Assembly (NCBI GenBank): GCA_013426805.1
Contig: JACDZG010000084.1
Coordinates: forward strand, 1 to 34,172
DNA length: 34,172 bases
DNA from: Chromatiaceae bacterium
Lineage (GTDB): Bacteria; Pseudomonadota; Gammaproteobacteria; Chromatiales; Chromatiaceae
Direction of reading: 5' to 3'
The position numbers were made by a program, and so were the translations under genes. The notes under the pieces are model-generated. The model ran no database searches, was not told the origin of the DNA, and worked only from the letters and a program-made list of their open reading frames with translations. Positions 1 to 6,245 of this stretch are shown piece after piece (the first letter of the stretch is position 1; each line of letters opens with the position of its first letter).

Positions 1-277
1 CGGCGGGGCATTGGCCATCGCTGCCGGTCAGCCTTTGCTGGTTGCTTAGTTCGTGGGGCCTTGATCACAGTTCCGACCACGGGACATCCTACGGCCGGAA
101 CGATGATCAATACCGGTATCCCCTCGATCCTGATCGGCAGATCAGCACGTTGGGGGCAGTCCAGTCGCGGAATCGTTGCCATGTTCGAAGTGGCTATACC
201 ATCCGCTGATCTGAGGCGAGATTTCGTGGGGATACCTCAGGGTCTGTCCCCGATATATTTGAGGTCGATTTTTGATT
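1..277. other. Left edge, no convincing gene
   Basis: Plus frame 2 is open from the window edge to a TAG at 47-49 (15 codons, ending in QPLLVA), so the last residues of a rightward gene could lie here, but this is too short to judge. An 80-codon open frame at 61-303 has no ribosome binding site and no recognisable sequence. The 18-base word at 93-110 (GGCCGGAACGATGATCAA) recurs at 25334-25351, and its first 17 bases recur inverted at 33245-33261. Base composition drops toward AT after about 240. Confidence 0.4.
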
Positions 278-627
278 ATGAAATATACGAATGCTCAAGG
301 TAAAGTATATTACCTGCACAGGGGGCAAGCAAAGACCGGGAGCAATAAGTATTATTTTTCAATGAAACCAGAAGGCGAGCTTTGCAAATCAATTCCCGAA
401 GGGTTTGAGGTTTATGAAACTCCGAATGCACAGGTTTTTTTGCGAAGGCTCCAAACATGCAGTTTATATTGACTGATAATGAGAAAAGAACCTTTTTGGC
501 ACAGCGGTATTGCTATTTGGGCAGGATTGATGACTGGATAAATTTAGGAATCCCAAGCCCTCTTAGTGTATTGGTGGAAAGATACCTAAAGCATTTAGGA
601 GAAGAAAGTTTCTTTGATCTTTGGTAG
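278..627 (+). pseudogene. Hypothetical gene, internally deleted and frame-shifted
   Basis: Two short frames look like the two ends of one protein. The 5' frame (ATG 278, stop 470-472) encodes a basic protein starting MKYTNAQGKVYYLH and running to NAQVFLRR. The 3' frame (ATG 457, TAG 625-627, 56 codons) encodes KRTFLAQRYCYLGRIDDW near its start and YLKHLGEESFFDLW at its end. From memory, uncharacterised proteins of nearly 200 residues begin with an MKYTN-QGK-YYL motif and end with a DDW...KHLG-ESF motif. That would make this a copy that lost its middle and shifted frame at about 455-465. The two frames overlap by 16 bases. Codon use is much more AT-rich than the neighbours, which suggests acquired DNA. 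The family memory is unverified; the alternative is two unrelated small genes. Confidence 0.55.
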
Positions 628-642
628 GATTTAAAGCCTGGC

Positions 643-659
643 CCCTTATCCGGGAAGGG
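643..659. terminator. Weak hairpin after the ABC operon
   Basis: CCCTT and AAGGG arms flank a 7-base loop, about 27 bases past the permease stop codon. No T-run follows on the minus strand, so termination here is only a possibility. Confidence 0.2.
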
Positions 660-685
660 TGATCGCCCGTTTCCAATCGTCGCCT

Positions 686-1849
686 TCAATCCAGCCGTTT
701 CTTGAACCGCAGCGAGGCAACGACCAGCCCGACCAGCATGAAGCCGACCAGCCAGAGGGTGTCGAAAGCGACCTCGTGCAAACCGGCGCCGCGCAGCACC
801 ACGGCGCGGATCGTCCGCATGAAATGGGTCGCCGGCAGGACTTCGGCGATGTATTGCGCCGGCACCGGCATACCCTCGTACGGGAACATGAAGCCGGACA
901 GCAGGATCGAGGGCAGCAGGATGAACACGGTCATCTGCATCGCCTGCAGTTGGCTGGTCGCGATGGTCGACAGGACCAGGCCGAGCGCGAGGCTGGCGCC
1001 GATGAAGGCGAGTGTGGTGACCGCGAGCGCGCCCAGCGAGCCGTCGAGCGGCACCGCGAAGACCAGATGGCCCAACAGCAGGATGATGGCGGTCTGCACC
1101 AGGCCGATGCCGATGTAGGGGATGATCTTGCCGAGCATCAGCTCGAGCGGGCGTACCGGGGTGTTGATCAGCATCTCCATGTTGCCGCGCTCGCTCTCGC
1201 GCACGATCGCCGCCGAGGTGAACATCACCATGGTCATGGTGAGGATGACGGCGACGAGCCCCGGGACGATGTTGATCGCCGTGCGGCTCTCCGGATTGAA
1301 GAAGAGCGCTACCTCGAAGGTCGGGGTCATGCGGTTGGCGGGCCGGCGCAGCAGCTCCGTCAGCGGCATCGCGCGCAGCCCCTTGATGGCCGCCGCGATC
1401 ATGGTATCCGAGCCATCGACGAGCCATTGCGCGACCGGGCGACTGGTCTGCTCGTCGGTCGCGGGCGGGGACTCCAGCCGGGGGCTGGCGCTGGCGTTGC
1501 GCGCGACCCGCTGGCTCACATCGCTCGGGATGATCAGCGCGGCCCGCACCTGCCCGGCGCTGATGGCCCTCTGGGCCTCGGAGACCTCGGCGTAGCGCGC
1601 GGTGAAGCGCACCACCTGCGTCGCCTCGACCGTCTGCGCCAGCACCTGGCTCAAGGCGGTATTCGACTGATCCACCAGGGCGACCGGAATGTCGCGCACA
1701 TTGGTATTGATCGCATAACCGAACAGCGTGAGCTGGATCAGCGGGATCATGACCACCATGCCGAAGGTGGTGCGGTCGCGCCGCAGTTGGGTCAGTTCCT
1801 TGGTCAGGATCACCAGGATGCGGCGCAGCGAGAGCAGCAGGCCGTTCAT
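686..1849 (-). CDS. ABC-2 type transporter permease
   Basis: This is the membrane subunit of an ABC exporter, 387 residues, in the YhhJ/YbhS/YbhR-like ABC-2 family. The layout is typical: a cytoplasmic N-terminus with a membrane segment at about residues 27-45 (GMVVMIPLIQLTLFGYAI), a large extracytoplasmic domain to about residue 190, then five hydrophobic segments in the C-terminal half, including AVILTMTMVMFTSAAIV and VFILLPSILLSGFMFPYEG. The ATG at 1849 is chosen because it overlaps the ATPase stop by four bases (ATGA, 1846-1849) and starts the conserved MNGLLLSLRRI leader; the same frame is open further upstream but lies inside the ATPase gene. It is the last gene of the operon. Only one permease is present, so the transporter may be a homodimer. 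Substrate unknown; small-molecule or drug efflux is a family-based guess. Confidence 0.9.
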   Translation of the reverse strand: MNGLLLSLRRILVILTKELTQLRRDRTTFGMVVMIPLIQLTLFGYAINTNVRDIPVALVDQSNTALSQVLAQTVEATQVVRFTARYAEVSEAQRAISAGQVRAALIIPSDVSQRVARNASASPRLESPPATDEQTSRPVAQWLVDGSDTMIAAAIKGLRAMPLTELLRRPANRMTPTFEVALFFNPESRTAINIVPGLVAVILTMTMVMFTSAAIVRESERGNMEMLINTPVRPLELMLGKIIPYIGIGLVQTAIILLLGHLVFAVPLDGSLGALAVTTLAFIGASLALGLVLSTIATSQLQAMQMTVFILLPSILLSGFMFPYEGMPVPAQYIAEVLPATHFMRTIRAVVLRGAGLHEVAFDTLWLVGFMLVGLVVASLRFKKRLD

Positions 1850-2772
1850 GCGCGCGCATCCCCGGTACTGGTCACGAAAACATCCTCCAGGCTCGGGTGG
1901 ACCGACTCCAGGCGCGTCGGCATGGGGTTCAGGGGTTGGGCGCGCAGCCAGGCCACCGGATCGGGGATGCGCTCGTGCACCAGGACGCGCAGCCGGCTGC
2001 CGAGCTGGGCCGCCGAGACCACCTCGGGCAGCGCGGTGAGCTGCGGTTTCAAGGCCCGTAGGTCCGACCCCTCCACCTCGACCACGTGCGCGCCCATCGC
2101 CGCCATGAGCGCGGCCGGGGCGCCGTCGGCACACTTGCGGCCGTCCTTCAGGATCGCGAGCCGGTGGCAGCGCTCGGCCTCGTCCATGTAATGAGTCGAG
2201 ACCAGGATCGTCGCCCCGGCGTCCACCAGGTCGAAGAGCCGCTCCCAGAAGTCGCGGCGATTTTGGGGATCGACCGCCGAGGTCGGCTCGTCGAGGAACA
2301 GTAGCGGCGGCTCGTGGACGGTCGCCGCGGCCAGGGCGAGGCGTTGGCGCTGCCCGCCGCTCATCTGCCCGGCACGGCGATCACGCAGCGGGCCCAGGGC
2401 ATAGGTCGCCAGCAGGACCTCGATGCGTTGCCGGGCGGCGCGGCGTCCCAGCCCATAGACCGCGCTGACGAAGCGCAGGTTCTCCACCACGGTCAGGTCA
2501 TCGTAGAGCGAGAACTTCTGGGTCATGTAGCCGATACTGCGCTTGAGCCGCTCGGCATCGCGCGGGAGTTCGTGGCCCAGCACCCGCACCTGGCCCGCGG
2601 AGGGGGTCAAGAGCCCGGTGAGCATCCGCACCGTCGTCGTCTTGCCCGAGCCGTTGGGGCCGAGAAAACCGTAGATGGTTCGGGGCTCGACGGTCAGGTC
2701 CAGGGCGGCGACCGCGGTCAAGCTGCCGAACCGGCGGGTCAGCCCGCGGACCTCGATCACCGGCTCGGTCAC
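1846..2772 (-). CDS. ABC transporter ATP-binding protein
   Basis: Nucleotide-binding subunit of 308 residues that powers the neighbouring permease. Visible motifs are Walker A (GPNGSGKT, 38-45), the Q-loop region (YMTQKFSLYDDLT, about 82-94), signature MSGGQ (137-141), Walker B (LLFLDEP, 157-163) and the switch histidine in STHYMDEAE. After about residue 225 comes the C-terminal extension usual for ABC-2 exporter ATPases. The start is GTG at 2772, giving a GTGA overlap (2769-2772) with the upstream adaptor stop; the gene in turn overlaps the permease by four bases. This tight adaptor-ATPase-permease order matches YbhG/YbhF- or YhiI-type efflux operons, but with a single nucleotide-binding domain. 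Confidence 0.93.
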   Translation of the reverse strand: MTEPVIEVRGLTRRFGSLTAVAALDLTVEPRTIYGFLGPNGSGKTTTVRMLTGLLTPSAGQVRVLGHELPRDAERLKRSIGYMTQKFSLYDDLTVVENLRFVSAVYGLGRRAARQRIEVLLATYALGPLRDRRAGQMSGGQRQRLALAAATVHEPPLLFLDEPTSAVDPQNRRDFWERLFDLVDAGATILVSTHYMDEAERCHRLAILKDGRKCADGAPAALMAAMGAHVVEVEGSDLRALKPQLTALPEVVSAAQLGSRLRVLVHERIPDPVAWLRAQPLNPMPTRLESVHPSLEDVFVTSTGDARA

Positions 2773-3710
2773 GGCATCTCCACCTGGGCCGGGACCCCAT
2801 TGGGCAATTCGGCCGCGTCCGCGGGCAGTTCCACCTGGGCCAGATACATGAGGCGGGCGCGGTCGCTCGCGTTCAGGGCATAGTAGGGGGTGAAGGCCGG
2901 ATCCGAGCTGATCCAGCGCACGGTGCCCTCGAAGACCCGGTCGAGGCCATCCACATGGACCTTGAGGCGGGTCCCCTTGGTGATTTTGACCCGATAGGGC
3001 TCGGGGACATAGACGCGCGCATAGGGGGTCTTGCCGGCCAGCAGGATGGCGAGCGGGCTGCCGACCGCGACGCGCTCGCCCAGGTTCCAGGGCAGGTTGT
3101 CGAGCAAGCCGTCGCGGGTGGCGACCACCGTCAGGTCAGCCAACAGCACCTGTTCGTAGGCGTAGTGCGCCTGCGCGGCTTCGAGCGCCGCCTGGGCCGC
3201 GGCGATCTCCTCGGGGCGGGTGCCGGCCAGCAGTTCGTCGAGATGGAATTTGGCCTCGTCGAGCCGCGCGGCGGCAGCGTCACGCAGGGCGAGATAGCGA
3301 TCGACATCGGCCTGGCTGACGGCCTTGCGGTCGAGCAGCGCGCGATTGCGATCGTAGGTGATCTCCGTCTCGCGCAGGTCCGCCGTGCGGCCGGCCATCT
3401 GTGCGCGCGCGGCGGCGATGTCCTGGGCGCGCGGGCCATTGCGCAGTTGCAGCAGCTTGGCCTCGGCCTGCGCGACCTGGGCCCTGGCTTGGTCGACCGC
3501 GGCGCGCTGCTGTTGGTCGTCGAGCCGCACCAGTACCGTGCCCGCGGTGACCTGGGTGCCCTCCGCCACCGGCAGCGCAACGATCACCTCGGGGACGGTC
3601 GCGGTGAGCGCGATGCGGTCGCGCTCCAGGGTGCCGAGCGCCAGTCCGGGTTTGGTGTCGGAGCAGCCCGCAAGCAGCAGCGCAAGCCCGATCAATATCA
3701 ATCGACGCAT
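2769..3710 (-). CDS. HlyD-family periplasmic adaptor, probable lipoprotein
   Basis: Membrane fusion protein of about 313 residues that should bridge the ABC exporter to an outer-membrane channel. The N-terminus MRRLILIGLALLLAGC is a good lipoprotein signal with the lipobox Cys at residue 16. A biotinyl-lipoyl-like half (VAEGTQVTAGTVLVRLDD) leads into a long Ala/Gln/Arg-rich coiled-coil hairpin of about 120 residues, then the returning lipoyl half (VVATRDGLLDNLPWNLGERV) and a beta-barrel region. I prefer ATG 3710 because it sets the signal peptide exactly; an in-frame TTG at 3731 would add seven residues. It is the first gene of the operon and overlaps the ATPase by four bases. No outer-membrane channel gene lies in the window. 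Confidence 0.88.
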   Translation of the reverse strand: MRRLILIGLALLLAGCSDTKPGLALGTLERDRIALTATVPEVIVALPVAEGTQVTAGTVLVRLDDQQQRAAVDQARAQVAQAEAKLLQLRNGPRAQDIAAARAQMAGRTADLRETEITYDRNRALLDRKAVSQADVDRYLALRDAAAARLDEAKFHLDELLAGTRPEEIAAAQAALEAAQAHYAYEQVLLADLTVVATRDGLLDNLPWNLGERVAVGSPLAILLAGKTPYARVYVPEPYRVKITKGTRLKVHVDGLDRVFEGTVRWISSDPAFTPYYALNASDRARLMYLAQVELPADAAELPNGVPAQVEMP

Positions 3711-4128
3711 ACGATGGACCAGGAAATTCAACTACCCGGATCGGAGAGGCTCCGGAGCATAGCCGCGCGAGCGATACCGGGCAAGCGTGTTTTGCCGCTG
3801 AGTCGGGCAGCGTGGGTAGGATGGGAGGCGTAGCGCGACCGGCGCCGCATAGAAGATTCGTTGGTGGTAGCTTTAGCCCGCCCATCCGAAAGGGACTATC
3901 TTGGACACTATAAGCGTAAGCATTAAATGTGATTTTCTCTGCCGGGAAGACGCTTCCCGTAGAATGCGTCACAGGAGATGATAGCGCTCGTTCAAGATCG
4001 CTTATCGATGATTCAACCGCGCGCATTTCACGGCGATTTTCTTTCGTGCTCTTCTGTAGAGAAAGCTCGCTTAATATAGCAGCCACGGCGCCTACTAAAG
4101 CAGCCGCTGCCAACAGAACCATGCTCAT
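3280..4128 (-). CDS. Small membrane protein with run-on 3' end
   Basis: The first 80 or so codons look genuine: an N-terminal membrane helix (MVLLAAAALVGAVAAIL) followed by a charged, helical stretch (KSTKENRREMRAVESSISDLERAL). ATG 4128 overlaps the preceding stop as ATGA (4125-4128), a sign of translational coupling. No stop codon occurs until 3280, so the frame runs out of phase through the first half of the adaptor gene on the same strand. That part (Arg/Gly/Ala-rich) looks like a shadow. The natural 3' end was probably lost near 3810-3850, where a dispersed-repeat-like motif (GTAGGATGGGAGGCGTAGCG) sits. Function unknown. Either a truncated gene or a decayed one. Confidence 0.35.
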   Translation of the reverse strand: MSMVLLAAAALVGAVAAILSELSLQKSTKENRREMRAVESSISDLERALSSPVTHSTGSVFPAEKITFNAYAYSVQDSPFRMGGLKLPPTNLLCGAGRATPPILPTLPDSAAKHACPVSLARLCSGASPIRVVEFPGPSYASIDIDRACAAACGLLRHQTRTGARHPGARPHRAHRDRPRGDRCAAGGGGHPGHRGHGTGAARRPTAARRGRPSQGPGRAGRGQAAATAQWPARPGHRRRARTDGRPHGGPARDGDHLRSQSRAARPQGRQPGRCRSLSRPA

Positions 4129-4460
4129 TTGTTTTCCCCTCGTTTTCCGCAACCCTGGATTGCATGGGTGACATGATCAAGAGCCTGGCTAACACGCCCG
4201 AGCATTTGAGTGTTTCTTTCGATTGTGTCTAGATCGCGACGGTCGATAACAAACCTCAATACAGCTTTGACGATCAGAAAGGCGGTAAAGGCAATGCAGA
4301 AATAAATCAGCGCTTGTAAGACTTCCGGTTTAATTTTATCCGAAGGGTCCGAAAGCGCTTTAACCAGCGTAGTGGCCTTTTCCAGATCTCTTCGCTTATC
4401 ATAATGTGTAGCATTCCTTGAGCAATGCCATTTTCTTTTTCGCAAGCTCCAGCTCTTCAA
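4125..4460 (-). CDS. Small membrane protein, start uncertain
   Basis: Unrecognised protein with one clear membrane segment (VLQALIYFCIAFTAFLIVKAVL) flanked by charged helices, and a C-terminus rich in polar residues (DTIERNTQMLGRVSQALDHV). No ATG lies at the 5' end; the frame opens with TTG at 4460 and convincing protein starts only at about DKRRDLEKATTLVKAL (from 4400). It overlaps the upstream small ORF in the +1 frame, so the two could be halves of one gene split by a frameshift. The stop overlaps the next start as ATGA. Base composition is lower in GC than the flanking operons. Function unknown. Confidence 0.5.
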   Translation of the reverse strand: MKSWSLRKRKWHCSRNATHYDKRRDLEKATTLVKALSDPSDKIKPEVLQALIYFCIAFTAFLIVKAVLRFVIDRRDLDTIERNTQMLGRVSQALDHVTHAIQGCGKRGENK

Positions 4461-4545
4461 TTATTCCATCAAGATCATCCTCATAGAACTCACAGATATA
4501 AGATTCTCCGTCGGTGGTAGTAGCGATTTGCCTGCGATTTTGCAC
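4399..4545 (-). CDS. Small acidic protein
   Basis: A 48-codon frame from GTG 4545 to TGA 4399-4401 encodes a short protein with a strongly acidic helical middle (YEDDLDGIIEELELAKKKM). The possible ribosome binding site just upstream (GCAGGTTAGTT) is weak. It is the first of three overlapping small frames (this, 4125-4460 and 3280-4128). It could be a free-standing gene or the N-terminal part of a frame-shifted membrane protein continuing at 4125-4460. Family not recognised. Confidence 0.4.
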   Translation of the reverse strand: MQNRRQIATTTDGESYICEFYEDDLDGIIEELELAKKKMALLKECYTL

Positions 4546-4559
4546 AACTAACCTGCGGC

Positions 4560-4950
4560 TAGTTAATCAATTATAGTCATCATTTGAGAAACTCCAAGAG
4601 CAGTTGTCCGCACCGTCCCGCAAAGGCACAGAGATACGCTGGTTGGCTAACGGTTGCTGAAAAGATGTTGTGCCTGTACGTTGTCCATAGGCGATGCATG
4701 GTTTTGATGTCCAGCGCTAGGTTGTGCTCTCGCCTGGCATTTGCATCGGAGACATCCCGTCGTAGAGCTAAGGAGATTTCTGTCAAATCCTATACCCTCT
4801 CGCTCGTCTTTTCGCTCGCCTTCCGCGTGACGGTCTTGGTCATCAATCCGGCCATCGCGGAATCTGCACGATCGTCGGTCCGCACAGCGGACCCTACAGG
4901 TCTCCGAGCGTCCGAACGTGGTTCGGTGATTTCCGAGAAATGATCTGCCG
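4560..4950. other. Intergenic tract without a recognisable gene
   Basis: Open frames exist on both strands here (4580-4789 minus, 4584-4943 plus), but neither has a ribosome binding site or recognisable protein sequence. The minus frame translates as a low-GC protein-like stretch (ALDIKTMHRLWTTYRHNIF) that could be a decayed gene end. At 4877-4893 is the palindrome GGTCCGC-ACA-GCGGACC, followed by CTAC; a near-identical one occurs at 33282-33298. Confidence 0.4.
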
Positions 4951-4951
4951 A

Positions 4952-5059
4952 CGTGTAGGGGCGACTTTAGTCGCCCCTACAGCCCCCCGCACAACAGACC
5001 GGAGGTCGAGGCTTCAGCCGGACGCGGCGGCGCCGCCCGCTAAAGCGTCGGCCTCCGGT
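4952..5059. repeat. Dispersed palindromic repeat, copy A
   Basis: This element contains a perfect 28-base palindrome at 4954-4981 (13-base arms, TT centre; arm TGTAGGGGCGACT). A second structured part starts with ACCGGAGG at 4998-5005 and closes with CCTCCGGT at 5052-5059. The same element, with a 17-base insertion and a few changes, occurs at 33939-34065. It lies downstream of the DHOD-like gene. Short hairpins of the GTAGGGGCGA type are, from general experience, widespread between genes of environmental bacteria; the longer composite is the more interesting unit. It could be a MITE- or REP-like element or a structured RNA. Confidence 0.8.
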
Positions 5060-5139
5060 TGCGTCGCCCGGGTCACCGGAGGTCGATCTCGCGTGGTACG
5101 ACGTGCTTCGGAAATCGCCTTAGTGCACTGCAACCCAGG

Positions 5140-6156
5140 TCAGACGCGCACCCCCGCCGGGACGCTGTAGCTGTCCAGGACATTGATGTAGTTGGCACGC
5201 TCGAATTGCGCCGGGTTGGGGACCGCCAGCGCACTGACCCGGCCGCGGAAATCGGCGACCGACTCGAAGCCTTGCTCCGCCATCCAGTGTTCCATGCCCG
5301 CCAGGATGGGCGCGACATGAGCCGGTCCCTTCTCCAGCAGGACACTGCACAGGTGCACCACGTCGGCGCCCGCGAGCAGCAGCTTGATGGCGTCCTCGGC
5401 GTTATGGACACCGCCGGTGGCGCCCAGCGACAGGCCGTCGATCCGCCCGTAGAGGATGGCGATCCAGCGCATCGCCAATTGGATCTCGGCCGAGGTGGAG
5501 GGCCTCAGGGTCGATTGCAGCCGCAGCCCGTCGATGTCGATATCCGGCTGATAGAAGCGGTTGAACAGGGCCACCCCGTTGGCACCGGCCGCCGCCAGTT
5601 GGGTGACCAGGTTGCCGACCGAGCTGAAGGTCGGGGACAGTTTCATGTTGATCGGGATCTGGATGTGGCCGCGCAAGGCGCGCAGCAGTTCCAGATAGCG
5701 TGCCTCGACCTCGGCACCGGTCTGGCCGATGTCGCCCGCGACATAGTAGACGTTGAGTTCCAGCGCGTCCGCGCCGGCCTGCTGCAAGTCGGCCGCGTGC
5801 TTGATCCAGCCGCCGGGGGTCACGCCGTTGAGGCTCGCGATGACCGGGATCGACAGGGACTCTTTGAGCCGGCGAACGGTATCCAGATACTGGTCCAGGG
5901 CGCTGGCGAAATCGCCTTGAGCCGGCATGAAGCCGCCGCCCGCCTCGGCGAAACCGGTCTCCTGATGGTGCAGGAAGCGCACCATGGTTTCCGAATCCGC
6001 GGTGATCGCTTCTTCGAACAGGGACGCCATGATGATGGCCGCGGCCCCGCTGTCTTCCAGCCGCCGCGCCATGCCGATGCTGCGGGTGAGCGGCGAGGCC
6101 GAGGGCACGAGGGGGTTCTTCAGCTTGAGGCCCAGATAGTCGGTCGTGAGATCCAT
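5140..6156 (-). CDS. Dihydroorotate dehydrogenase-like flavoprotein
   Basis: TIM-barrel flavoprotein of 338 residues related to class 1 dihydroorotate dehydrogenases, a type commonly found beside nifJ. Family features are the start MDLTTDYLGLKLKNPLVPSA, the GADALELNVYYVAG strand, IPINMKLSPTFSSVGN with its FMN-binding Lys, and the phosphate-binding region LGATGGVHNAEDAIKLLLAGADVV. The class 1 catalytic loop, normally N-x-S-C-P-N, reads N-V-Y-Y-V-A at 135-140, so the usual catalytic Cys is absent and true pyrimidine synthesis is unlikely. It starts 89 bases after nifJ on the same strand and is probably co-expressed, perhaps exchanging electrons with ferredoxin. That role is inference. Confidence 0.88.
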   Translation of the reverse strand: MDLTTDYLGLKLKNPLVPSASPLTRSIGMARRLEDSGAAAIIMASLFEEAITADSETMVRFLHHQETGFAEAGGGFMPAQGDFASALDQYLDTVRRLKESLSIPVIASLNGVTPGGWIKHAADLQQAGADALELNVYYVAGDIGQTGAEVEARYLELLRALRGHIQIPINMKLSPTFSSVGNLVTQLAAAGANGVALFNRFYQPDIDIDGLRLQSTLRPSTSAEIQLAMRWIAILYGRIDGLSLGATGGVHNAEDAIKLLLAGADVVHLCSVLLEKGPAHVAPILAGMEHWMAEQGFESVADFRGRVSALAVPNPAQFERANYINVLDSYSVPAGVRV

Positions 6157-6207
6157 GGGGGACTCCGTCGGTGATTCGTGAATGCGCGTTGGTCTGATCA
6201 GCCATGC

Positions 6208-6240
6208 GGGGGCGGGCGCGGACGATGCCCGCCCGCCCCT
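6208..6240 (-). terminator. Strong GC hairpin after nifJ
   Basis: GGGGCGGGC (6209-6217) pairs with GCCCGCCCC (6231-6239), a few bases past the nifJ stop and about 50 bases before the next start. No U-tract follows. It could attenuate read-through into the DHOD-like gene or protect the nifJ transcript end. Confidence 0.4.
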
Positions 6241-6245
6241 CGCAG

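Noticed and set aside
61-303. 80-codon frame at the left edge
   Set aside because: No ribosome binding site, no family resemblance, and it spans a copy of the dispersed 17-base word.
659-2191. 510-codon open frame on the plus strand
   Set aside because: Antisense to the ABC permease and ATPase; His/Asp/Arg-rich shadow composition.
5059-6174. 371-codon open frame on the plus strand
   Set aside because: Antisense to the DHOD-like gene; begins inside repeat copy A and has no ribosome binding site.
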